From contig JADKBK010000022.1 in NCBI GenBank assembly GCA_016715075.1, forward strand, positions 33,083 through 97,082: a DNA stretch of 64,000 nucleotides, in the 5' to 3' direction. The position numbers and the translations under genes were made by a program. The notes below the pieces were generated by a model. It was not told where the DNA came from. It did not search any database and was given only the letters and a program-made list of their open reading frames with translations. The DNA is from Bacteroidales bacterium. Its GTDB lineage: Bacteria > Bacteroidota > Bacteroidia > Bacteroidales > VadinHA17. Below, in pieces: positions 30,501 through 37,285 of this stretch (its first letter is position 1; the number at the start of each line of letters is the position of its first letter).

Positions 30501-30979
30501 AAGGAGAGGGAGGTGCAACAACAATTACTGCTGATAATAATCCTCTTCAGGTAAGTGCCGGGGTGCTTCCTGCAAATGCAACCAACAAAACTGTTTCATG
30601 GTCGGTTGCCAGTGTAACAGGAGCTGCTTCGATAAGCGCCGACGGACTTGTCACAGCGCTTGAAAACGGCACAGTAACTGTTCAGGCAACTGCTAATGAT
30701 GGATCCGGTGTTTACAGCACTCTTGATATTTCCGTTAGCATTAACAGCCAGAAGCCTTATTCAGTGATCGTCAGATCTGATGAAATTGTAATCATATTTA
30801 AAGAGGACTTTGTTTCTTGTTTTGCGGATTTTTATAATCTGCAGGGAAATCATATAGAAAGAAAATTAATTGTTTCGGATACAGTCAGTTTCAATATAGC
30901 CCACATTGCTTCCGGCCTTTATATTATTGTCTTGTCAAGGGGTGAGCTTCTTGCTGTGGAGAAAGTAATGATTCCATAG
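27578..30979 (+). CDS. Secreted beta-helix / Big2-repeat protein with type IX sorting tail
   Basis: 1133 residues from a TTG at 27578, which places a good signal peptide (MKKILSILYFAIFSSFLYAQ) at the front; no in-frame ATG is suitably placed. Residues 20-330 resemble a right-handed parallel beta-helix, with NNIKVYNNTFYSRR and IKVFNNIFYTKN rungs. Residues about 332-1055 are eight Big2 (bacterial immunoglobulin-like) repeats of about 91 residues, each with TGxGG, LQLSAxVLPxNATNK, VTWSxxNGTGQAxI and GTVTARATANDGSG. The last 70 residues form a type IX secretion tail (FYNLQGNHIERK, ASGLYIIVLSRG). It is probably a large cell-surface or secreted adhesin or polysaccharide-binding protein. Confidence 0.85.
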   Translation: MKKILSILYFAIFSSFLYAQIPLVIEGTNINNTFPGLWQGVNIPRDQPTALIYRNNSVTSINPSGYMLQAGDEDPAVTNNHLDGEVITGNKFVWNGTDMTSVTHGVFTGYNINAILKYNYLYRVPLGLLRKSNGMTNTTGGVAYNIVIDPMVGFAAKGMNNIKVYNNTFYSRRTSSETWRGLVDVYTNTDGGLNAPSQGIKVFNNIFYTKNQIYNIYIYEAACLTGFESDYNVFYCESGTPVFNYLGSRKTFAEWQALGYDTHSRVINPNFINTVDLVPAGRLDFGSDLGAEWQTGLSTTAAWVAGSAPATADQNGTWQVGAHVYSTQSVNVTSITLTGAGGSSTITTDNGTLQLSAAVLPSDATNKTVTWSIINGTGQATINSTGLVTAFENGTVTARAIANDGSGVFGTLIITISNQAVSITSISVTGEGGSATITTTNGTLQLSAAILPVNATNKSITWSINNGTGQATINSSGRVTAVANGTVTAIATANDGSGVSGSLVITITNQSIHVTGITVTGAGGATTISTDNGILQLTANVLPANATNKNVSWSLTNGTGQATINSSGLVSAVANGSVTAIATALDGSGISGSLVINITNQITLVTGITVTGTGGATTITTDNGTLQLIASVLPAYATNKSVTWSIVNGTGQATISSSGRVTAQSNGTVTAWATANDGSEIYGILVLTLSNQVVPVTGIIVTGAGGATIIAVNNGTLQLSAAVSPANASNKSVTWSLVNGSGQASISSSGVVTAISDGTVTARATAADGSGVYGTLVITIASQMVPVSSIAVTGAGGSSTISSDNGTLQLNAAVLPANATTKTVSWSVTSGTGEASINSSGLVTAIANGTVTARATANDGSGVSGSLVITLSNQIVPVSSISVRGTGGSSAIFEHNETLQLIATILPSNASEKNVTWSIENNTGEAAIDPYGLVSAISNGTVTAKASATDGSGIYGTLVITISGQFIPVTEINLEGEGGATTITADNNPLQVSAGVLPANATNKTVSWSVASVTGAASISADGLVTALENGTVTVQATANDGSGVYSTLDISVSINSQKPYSVIVRSDEIVIIFKEDFVSCFADFYNLQGNHIERKLIVSDTVSFNIAHIASGLYIIVLSRGELLAVEKVMIP
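28571..30741 (+). repeat. Eight tandem ~273-bp repeats encoding Big2 domains
   Basis: The repeats follow head to tail without linkers, starting at the codon for VTSITLTG and ending at DISVS. Repeats 1-6 are closest to each other at the protein level; 7 and 8 are more diverged (EHNETLQL, ADNNPLQV). Near-identical short words such as AATGGAAC and GATGGATC recur through the array, making copy-number change by recombination or collapse in assembly possible. Confidence 0.8.
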
Positions 30980-30986
30980 TTAGCCT

Positions 30987-32393
30987 TTAAACCTCCTTAA
31001 GTTTCCATTTTCCTCTTCTGAACACCAGCCAGGCTATTAAAGTCATCAATGATTCGGCAATTACTATGGCTATAAAGACACCTTCCTCATTCAGTCCTGC
31101 TTTAATTGCAAGAATATATGCAAGGGGTATTTCTACCATCCAGAATGCAAAAATATTTATTTTCAGTGGTGTGGAAGTATCCCCTGCCCCATTGAAGGAA
31201 TTGACAAGCACCATTCCCATTCCGTAGGAGATAAAACCAATGCTTACGATTCTCAGGCAAAGAATACCTGATTGTACAACGTTTTCATTTGAAATGAACA
31301 TCCGTATAAAGAACTCTGGAAAAATAACGAATATGATCCCGATACTACCAAGGAGAATCATATTTATCCATCCGGTCACCCATACAGCTTTTTCAGCTCT
31401 GTCTGGTTTTTTTGCTCCAAGGTTTTGCCCTACGAGTGTGGATGCTGCATTGCTTATTCCCCATGACGGAAGGAGAGTGAAACCTATTATTCTGATGGCA
31501 ATTGTATAGCCTGCCACTACTTCACTCCCAAAGATTGAGATAATCCGTACAAGTGCTATCCAGCTTGAGGTGCTGATAAGGTTTTGTCCAATGCTTCCAA
31601 AGGATAATTTTAGCAGTTTCATCATGATCCTGAAGTCAACTGCCAGCTGCTTCATTGAAAGTCTTATCCTTTTCCGGCCATAGAAAAGAATATAAAACTG
31701 CACCATTACAGCTGTTCCCCTGCCTATATTGGTGGCAACCGCAGCTCCTGTCACTCCCATTCTGGGAAATGGTCCAAGACCGAATATAAGACATGGATCA
31801 AGGACTATATTTATGATATTGCCGATCCACAGCACTTTCATGGCTATTGCAGCATCGCCGGCACTTCTGAATATTGCATTGATAATGAACAGCATCATTA
31901 TAACAAAATTTCCGCCAAGCATTATCCTTGTATAACCTGACATATGTGCGGTAATAGTCTCGGATGCTCCCATAACGGTAAGAAGCTTTTCAGAATATAA
32001 TGCTCCTGGCACTCCAATTATCAATGAAACAAATAATCCGGTCAGAATGGCCTGAAAGGCGGTTCTGGATGCTTCATCATTGTTTTTCTCCCCTATACGT
32101 CTCGATACCATTGAAGTTGTTGCAGTGCCAAGTCCTATTGCAATGGCGTAGATTATTGTAACCATTGATTCGGTGATTCCCACAGTAGCGACAGCATCAG
32201 CTCCCAGCCTTGATACAAAAAAGATATCAGCTATCACAAAAACAGATTCCATGACCATCTCCAGTACTGCAGGAATTGACAGCAATAATATTGCCCTGCT
32301 AAGCTTGCCTTCAGTGAAATCCTGTTCACTTCCTGAAACAGCTTCAACTATATCGCTGAAGAGTGATTTAATATTTTTTTTTCCTGCGGCCAT
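30987..32393 (-). CDS. MATE-family efflux transporter
   Basis: 468 residues, twelve predicted helices in two six-helix bundles. Conserved MATE features: the cytosolic-loop segment FFVSRLGADAVATVGI, GLGTATTSMVSRRIG, GAAVATNIGRGTAV in the first half, and GWGISNAASTLVGQNLGAKKPDRA opening the second. It exports cations, drugs or metabolites against Na+ or H+. It is convergent with the Big2-repeat gene (7 bases apart) and has no obvious operon partner. Confidence 0.93.
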   Translation of the reverse strand: MAAGKKNIKSLFSDIVEAVSGSEQDFTEGKLSRAILLLSIPAVLEMVMESVFVIADIFFVSRLGADAVATVGITESMVTIIYAIAIGLGTATTSMVSRRIGEKNNDEASRTAFQAILTGLFVSLIIGVPGALYSEKLLTVMGASETITAHMSGYTRIMLGGNFVIMMLFIINAIFRSAGDAAIAMKVLWIGNIINIVLDPCLIFGLGPFPRMGVTGAAVATNIGRGTAVMVQFYILFYGRKRIRLSMKQLAVDFRIMMKLLKLSFGSIGQNLISTSSWIALVRIISIFGSEVVAGYTIAIRIIGFTLLPSWGISNAASTLVGQNLGAKKPDRAEKAVWVTGWINMILLGSIGIIFVIFPEFFIRMFISNENVVQSGILCLRIVSIGFISYGMGMVLVNSFNGAGDTSTPLKINIFAFWMVEIPLAYILAIKAGLNEEGVFIAIVIAESLMTLIAWLVFRRGKWKLKEV

Positions 32394-32825
32394 TTTCAGT
32401 AATTGAACAAAGAGAATCTAAATTTTGTTGAATGTTTTTGCTTTTAAAAGCAGAATGCAAAAATATCTGAAAATTGTTAATTAGGTGCAATTTGAACTGT
32501 CAATATATTCTGGCATAATATTTGAGAAAACCAACAATTGATCTTGTTCGAAACAAAAATGTCAAAATAATACCAATTGACAGCATAGTTTTTTTTAATT
32601 TTAGTAACTAGCTATAATGCATAATATCAATACAATAGAGCAGCATCTGTCATGTTTGAATAAAATGATTGTTAATAAAATGGTAATTGTGTTAATATTA
32701 TTGATGGTCGAATGATATAACATATTTGTAGATTATTTATTTTCGTCAAAATATTTATTTTTAGAACCAAGTATTAATTTAAAAAATCAATTAAATCGAA
32801 AAGGTGAAAATTCTCATCATCTGCT
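32394..32825. other. AT-rich spacer upstream of the folded leader
   Basis: About 430 bases of very AT-rich DNA with no convincing open frame on either strand. ATATTTG near 32730 is a one-mismatch relative of the TAnnTTTG -7 box and could drive the leader and kamA-like operon. It probably holds the promoters of both the leftward MATE gene and the rightward operon. Confidence 0.5.
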
Positions 32826-32974
32826 ATGAATGCTAACAATAATGAGGCTACGACTCTCAATGGAGAGAGTCGCCTCGTGGGTTGCTCTTCTGATGAAGAG
32901 CCTGGCGCGAAAACCACGATTTTTCGCAAAACGAAATCCCAAACCAGTTAGTTAGCAACCGAAGTTCGGAGTTC
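32826..32974 (+). promoter_or_regulatory. Candidate structured leader RNA before the KamA/ATP-grasp operon
   Basis: The segment folds by eye into four helices. P1, a closing stem, pairs 32831-32837 with 32951-32957 (7 bp, perfect). P2 pairs 32844-32847 with 32873-32876 and 32851-32858 with 32865-32872 (12 bp, three-base bulge, six-base loop). P3 pairs 32884-32890 with 32895-32901 (7 bp, TGAT loop). P4 pairs 32907-32913 with 32921-32927 (7 bp, seven-base loop). The P2-P3 linker TGGG (32878-32881) can pair with CCCA (32938-32941), and the P3-P4 linker CTGG (32902-32905) with CCAG (32944-32947); both together would be a pseudoknot. A small CCGA/TCGG hairpin (32959-32969) lies just before GGAG and the start codon. 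A 41-codon frame (32826-32951) overlaps it. I do not recognise a known riboswitch consensus. Confidence 0.6.
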
Positions 32975-34066
32975 ATGCACCGCTACTTCCCCCTAACGAC
33001 TATAGAATCCTGGAATGATTGGAAATGGCAGCTTCGAAATGCTTTTACAAGTATCGAAGACCTAAAGAAGATCATGAAATTGTCCGACAAGGAGATAATG
33101 GCTATTAATAATCTAAAAGGCCGGCTCCCGCTACGGATCACCCCTTACTTTGCCTCACTCATTTACAAGAGCAAATATTCTGACCCTCTGAGACGTAATG
33201 TTATTCCGGTGGTTGAAGAGTTGCTGCAACATACAACGGAGCAGTCTGATCCTCTTCATGAAAAGTCTTTTTCGCCGGTCAAGGGTATTGTTCACAGATA
33301 TCCCGACAGAGTGTTATTCACTGTAACCCAGGTCTGTTCTAATTATTGTCGCTATTGTACACGCTCTCATTCAGTTGGCAGGCTTGACAAGCTTGGCCGA
33401 CAGGATTTTGAAAAAGCATTCAATTATATTGCAGCCCATAAGGAAGTGCGGGATGTGTTAATAAGCGGAGGAGATCCTCTTACACTGACAGATGAGACGC
33501 TGGACTATATACTTTCAAACATCAGGAGTATACCTCATGTGGAAATGATCCGGATCGGAACAAGAATTCCGGTTGTGCTTCCTCAGAGAATTACTGATAA
33601 CCTGATAAGCATATTAAGGAAATATCATCCGCTATTTATTAGCCTTCACTTCTCTCATCCTGCTGAAATAACGGATGAATGTGCCAAAGCCTGCATAAAA
33701 CTGGCTGATGGTGGCTTTCCTCTTGGCAGCCAGACCGTCCTTCTGAAAGGAATTAATGATAATGTGCCTGTTATGAAGGAACTTATGCACAAGTTGCTTA
33801 AGATACGTGTAAGGCCATATTATCTCTATCAGTGTGATTTAATTCCAGGTTCAGGTCATTTCAGGACGACTGTAAGGAAAGGTCTTGAGATTATCAAAGG
33901 TCTCAGGGGCTTCACCAGCGGATATGCTGTTCCCACTTTTGTTGTGGATGCTCCCGGCGGTGGCGGAAAAATTCCTCTTCTTCCCGATTATGTTGTTGAG
34001 CATAATGATGAGAAAATTGTGATGAGAAACTATAAGGGTGTGTTGTGCGAATATCCTGAAAAATAA
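32975..34066 (+). CDS. Lysine 2,3-aminomutase-family radical SAM/PLP enzyme
   Basis: 363 residues. The radical SAM cluster motif is CSNYCRYC (C-x3-C-x2-C, near residue 122). The PLP lysine lies in DAPGGGGKIP near residue 330. Both acidic positions that bind the lysine side chain in characterised lysine aminomutases are kept (CDLIPGSGHFRT and VVDAPGGGGK), so lysine is the favoured substrate and beta-lysine the expected product. The start is ATG 32975, about 15 residues before the conserved WNDWKWQLRN, as in relatives. Two ATP-grasp ligase genes follow after 9 bases and with a 4-base overlap. No AblB-type beta-lysine acetyltransferase is seen, so acetyl-beta-lysine osmolyte synthesis is not the obvious use. 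Confidence 0.88.
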   Translation: MHRYFPLTTIESWNDWKWQLRNAFTSIEDLKKIMKLSDKEIMAINNLKGRLPLRITPYFASLIYKSKYSDPLRRNVIPVVEELLQHTTEQSDPLHEKSFSPVKGIVHRYPDRVLFTVTQVCSNYCRYCTRSHSVGRLDKLGRQDFEKAFNYIAAHKEVRDVLISGGDPLTLTDETLDYILSNIRSIPHVEMIRIGTRIPVVLPQRITDNLISILRKYHPLFISLHFSHPAEITDECAKACIKLADGGFPLGSQTVLLKGINDNVPVMKELMHKLLKIRVRPYYLYQCDLIPGSGHFRTTVRKGLEIIKGLRGFTSGYAVPTFVVDAPGGGGKIPLLPDYVVEHNDEKIVMRNYKGVLCEYPEK

Positions 34067-34075
34067 CATAAACTG

Positions 34076-35056
34076 ATGAAAGTTGGATTGACGTTTGATC
34101 TTCGGTCGTGGTATACTGACCGTGGTTATTCTATGGATGAAACAGCAGAATTTGACAAGCAGGAAACTATTGATGCACTGGCTGATGCTCTGAAGAAAAT
34201 GGGACACGACACTGAGCCAATAGGAAACACTTTTCAGCTGATTGAGGCTCTGGCTGCCGGACAGAGATGGGATCTTGTGTTTAACATTGCTGAGGGTCTG
34301 TATGGTGATGGACGTGAATCAGTTGTCCCTGCAATCCTTGACCAGTACAAAATCCCCTATGTTTTCAGCGGACCTGTAATTATGGGGCTTTCGCTTAATA
34401 AGCACCTGGCAAAGGTTATTGTTTCTGCTGCAGGAGTTCCAGTCAGTCCTGGAGTACTTATAAGTACACTTCCTGAGCTTGAAAAAATTGATCTGAACTA
34501 TCCTCTCTTCGTGAAGCCGGTCTCGGAAGGTACCGGGAAAGGTATTACAGCAAAGAGCCTTGTAAAGAACAGTTCAGAGCTGAAAGAGATGGTTGAATGG
34601 ATACTGAAGGAGTTCCGGCAGCCGGCCCTTGTTGAAGAATATCTGCCAGGAAGGGAATTCACTGTAGGCGTTGTCGGTACCGCAGATGAAGCGAAGGCAA
34701 TAGGTGGTATGGAGGTGATGTGCGCTGATAACCTGCCTTATTCAGTTGAAGTAAAGGAGAATTATCAGAATTATTGCACATATGCTCCTCTTGATAAAGA
34801 TTTGGCAGAGGAGTGCAAGGCTGTTGCCGTAGGTGCATGGAGAGCGCTTGATGCTGTTGATGCAGGAAGAGTTGATCTCAAAGCTGACCGCAACGGAAGA
34901 ATCTGCTTTATTGAAGCCAATCCTCTGGCAGGGCTTAATCCTGTCCACTCTGACCTTCCAATATTAGCCAGAATGTATGGAATTGAATACCAAGATCTTA
35001 TGGAAATGATCATGAATGCAGCAACGAAAAGGATTAATGGTGTGAAACAGGCATGA
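34076..35056 (+). CDS. ATP-grasp ligase, D-Ala-D-Ala ligase-like (first of pair)
   Basis: 326 residues. The N-terminal domain keeps the D-Ala ligase layout (WDLVFNIAEGLYGDGRESVVPAILDQYKIPY, with Gly-rich substrate loop). The ATP-grasp core has LFVKPVSEGTGKGI (phosphate-binding Lys), ALVEEYLPGREFTVGVVG, and the metal site CFIEANPLAGLNPVHSDLP with Glu and Asn. Reaction class: ATP-dependent ligation of a carboxylate to an amine via acyl phosphate. It differs from bona fide Ddl in the acceptor-side motif (LNPVHSDLP rather than MTxxSxxP), so cell-wall D-Ala-D-Ala synthesis is not assured. It lies 9 bases after the aminomutase gene and overlaps the next ligase (ATGA), implying one pathway. Confidence 0.85.
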   Translation: MKVGLTFDLRSWYTDRGYSMDETAEFDKQETIDALADALKKMGHDTEPIGNTFQLIEALAAGQRWDLVFNIAEGLYGDGRESVVPAILDQYKIPYVFSGPVIMGLSLNKHLAKVIVSAAGVPVSPGVLISTLPELEKIDLNYPLFVKPVSEGTGKGITAKSLVKNSSELKEMVEWILKEFRQPALVEEYLPGREFTVGVVGTADEAKAIGGMEVMCADNLPYSVEVKENYQNYCTYAPLDKDLAEECKAVAVGAWRALDAVDAGRVDLKADRNGRICFIEANPLAGLNPVHSDLPILARMYGIEYQDLMEMIMNAATKRINGVKQA

Positions 35057-36015
35057 AAAAATGTTGCATTATTTTCAATGAACCACTCCCGGGAGCACTG
35101 GAAGATGAACTTGATGTCCTTGATCAGGTAGGCCATATCGAGCAGAATATGGTTGAAATGGGAATAAATGTCTACAGAAAAGGCATTACCGAGAATTTTA
35201 TGCAGGAAATTGCGGATCTGGCAGCTGAAAAACCCGATTTTGTCTTTAATCTTGTTGAATCAATTAAGAATAAAGGAGAACTCAATTACTTTATTCCTGC
35301 GCTGCTGAATATGTATGCCATTCCCTATTCCGGAAATTCCCTTGAATCGATATTTTTCACAACAAGCAAAACTATTGCCAGCAGGATGATGAAGGATGCA
35401 GGTATAAACAACCCTGCAGCATATAAGCCTTCTGAGATGAAACTCCTCAAGCCCGGATCGCGTTATATTGTAAAACCTATCTGGGAAGACGGGTCACTGG
35501 GGATCACGGCAGACTCAGTATTTGACTGTGTGCCTGGTTTTGAGGAAAAGCTTAAAGGAAAGGATGATGCACACTGGTTTATTGAGGATTTTATCGATGG
35601 CAGGGAGTACAATATGAGTGTCCTTGCCGGCAAAGACGGACCGGAAGTGCTGCCTCCTGCAGAAATAGTCTTCAGGGATTATGGTGAATCACGGCCTAAA
35701 ATTGTCGATTTCAAGGCTAAATGGGAAAGTGACACCTTTGAATTTGATAATACTGTAAGAGAATTTCCGGGCTCCGCTCTTCCCCCGGAGTTTATAAACA
35801 GGCTTATGGAAACAGCCAGAGCATGCTGGCATCTGTTTGGCCTTAAAGGATATGCAAGAGTTGATGTAAGAGCCGACAGCCAGGGCAATATCTTCGTAAT
35901 AGAGATAAATGCCAATCCCTGCATTTCTCCCGACGGAGGATTCGTAGCTGCCACAAGACAGGCGGGGTATACATTCACTTCAGTACTGGAGCGGATAATC
36001 AATGATCTGAACTGA
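35053..36015 (+). CDS. ATP-grasp ligase, D-Ala-D-Ala ligase-like (second of pair)
   Basis: 320 residues. Its start overlaps the previous stop as ATGA. The N-terminal domain has PDFVFNLVESIKNKGELNYFIPALLNMYAIPYSG. The ATP-grasp core shows RYIVKPIWEDGSLGI, WFIEDFIDGREYNMSVL and the metal-binding IEINANPCISPDGGF. It is paralogous to the first ligase but diverged throughout, so the two probably act on different partners, for example adding two building blocks in turn. The pairing with a lysine-2,3-aminomutase-type enzyme suggests assembly of a short amide- or peptide-linked molecule containing a beta-amino acid. This is inference; the product is unknown. Confidence 0.85.
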   Translation: MKKCCIIFNEPLPGALEDELDVLDQVGHIEQNMVEMGINVYRKGITENFMQEIADLAAEKPDFVFNLVESIKNKGELNYFIPALLNMYAIPYSGNSLESIFFTTSKTIASRMMKDAGINNPAAYKPSEMKLLKPGSRYIVKPIWEDGSLGITADSVFDCVPGFEEKLKGKDDAHWFIEDFIDGREYNMSVLAGKDGPEVLPPAEIVFRDYGESRPKIVDFKAKWESDTFEFDNTVREFPGSALPPEFINRLMETARACWHLFGLKGYARVDVRADSQGNIFVIEINANPCISPDGGFVAATRQAGYTFTSVLERIINDLN

Positions 36016-36018
36016 CAA

Positions 36019-36465
36019 TCAGATTAGGTTTGAATTATAGTAACCCGGATTACCTGTAACCTCTTCACCGATCCAATCCGGAACATCAAACTTCTCATCC
36101 TCCTCTGATAGTTCTATTTCAGCAATTACCAATCCTTCATTCCTGTCGTGGAATACATCAACTTCGAAAATATGTTTTCCGGAGGGAATCAGGTATCTGG
36201 TTTTCACAATCTTACCCGGCAGACATAATTCCGACATTTCGGAAGCATCCTTAACCGGAATCCTGAATTCCCACTCATTTCTGGATATTTTACCAGCCAG
36301 CGGACGGCCTTTGATTGTAAGCCATGCACTCTCATCAGCTATTCTGATGCGGATGGTCTTTTCAGGATCCCTGATTAGATAAAACTGCGTTATTTCCCTT
36401 TTCTCAACTGCCAGATGTCTGAATTCACCTTTTACAAGAAACTTACGTTCTGTTTCGGTTGCCAT
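36019..36465 (-). CDS. CYTH-domain protein (triphosphatase-like)
   Basis: 148 residues from ATG 36465, chosen so the CYTH signature ExExK (TETERKFLV) starts at residue 3; seven upstream in-frame codons add nothing conserved. Alternating charged strand residues follow: RIRIADESAWLTIKGR, WEFRIPV, KTRYLIPSGKHIFEVDVFH, VIAEIELSEEDE. This is the triphosphate tunnel fold. Small bacterial members are mostly inorganic triphosphatases or have unknown substrates; class IV adenylate cyclase is less likely. It is convergent with the ATP-grasp operon (3 bases apart). Confidence 0.85.
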   Translation of the reverse strand: MATETERKFLVKGEFRHLAVEKREITQFYLIRDPEKTIRIRIADESAWLTIKGRPLAGKISRNEWEFRIPVKDASEMSELCLPGKIVKTRYLIPSGKHIFEVDVFHDRNEGLVIAEIELSEEDEKFDVPDWIGEEVTGNPGYYNSNLI

Positions 36466-36608
36466 TTTTACTGTAAAGATAATCATTATGATAAAAGTTT
36501 CTCAAATTGAGAATTATATGCCGATTTACGGGATCATCAGGATATTCACTGAATATTTAATTTACTACTTTAGCAAAATCTAAAATGAAAGATATTTAAG
36601 CTTTTACT

Positions 36609-37274
36609 ATGGAGGTAAAGATCGAGGATAGCTGGAAAGCAAAGCTGAAAGGAGAATTTGACAAAGAATACTTTTTAAAGCTGACTGAATTTGTGCGACA
36701 GGAGTACAGTTCAAATACTGTTTATCCCCCTGCATCACTTATTTTCAACGCTTTTGATCTCTGTCCGTTCGAAAAAACAAAAGCTGTAATTATTGGTCAG
36801 GATCCCTATCACGGCCCGGGACAGGCACACGGTTTATGCTTTTCTGTCAGGGATGGGGTTGCCTTCCCTCCCAGCCTTCTCAACATATTCAAGGAGATAG
36901 AGCAGGATCTGGGATTAACCAGGCCATCATCCGGAAATCTTGAGAGATGGGCACGCCAGGGAGTTTTGCTCCTGAATGCCACCCTCACAGTGAGAGCACA
37001 CCAGGCCGGATCACACCAGAAAAAGGGTTGGGAAGAGTTCACAGATGCTGCAATAAGTTCCATTAACAAGGAAAAGCAGAATCTGGTTTTCTTCCTCTGG
37101 GGCGCATATGCTCAGAAAAAAGGAGAGGCCATTGACAGAACCAGACACCTTGTCCTTGAGTCCGTACACCCTTCTCCCCTTTCGGCTTCACGAGGATTCT
37201 TTGGAAATCATCACTTCAGCAGATGCAACGAATATCTTGGCAGCAAAGGCATAGCTCCTGTCGACTGGCGTTAA
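36609..37274 (+). CDS. ung: Uracil-DNA glycosylase, family 1
   Basis: 221 residues, full length. Motif A GQDPYHGPGQAHGLCFSV (near residue 63) carries the catalytic Asp and the uracil-pocket Tyr. LLLNATLTVRAHQAGSHQKKGW and FFLWGAYAQKK are the middle motifs, and HPSPLSASRGFFG near residue 187 has the catalytic His and the Leu-minor-groove loop. Removes uracil from DNA to start base-excision repair. It stands alone, convergent with the PLP enzyme gene. Confidence 0.96.
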   Translation: MEVKIEDSWKAKLKGEFDKEYFLKLTEFVRQEYSSNTVYPPASLIFNAFDLCPFEKTKAVIIGQDPYHGPGQAHGLCFSVRDGVAFPPSLLNIFKEIEQDLGLTRPSSGNLERWARQGVLLLNATLTVRAHQAGSHQKKGWEEFTDAAISSINKEKQNLVFFLWGAYAQKKGEAIDRTRHLVLESVHPSPLSASRGFFGNHHFSRCNEYLGSKGIAPVDWR

Positions 37275-37285
37275 TATTAAATGCT

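Noticed and set aside
28571..30741. CRISPR-like array
   Set aside because: Repeats are about 273 bases, contiguous, in frame and encode immunoglobulin-like domains; there are no short identical repeats with unique spacers and no cas genes.
32826..32974. Lysine riboswitch upstream of the lysine aminomutase
   Set aside because: The tempting functional match is not supported: helix order, junction and conserved purine-rich core of the lysine riboswitch were not found. Kept as an unknown structured leader.
34076..35056. Housekeeping D-Ala-D-Ala ligase (ddl)
   Set aside because: The ATP-grasp core fits, but the acceptor-side motif and the paired paralog with a radical SAM aminomutase argue for another amide-forming reaction.
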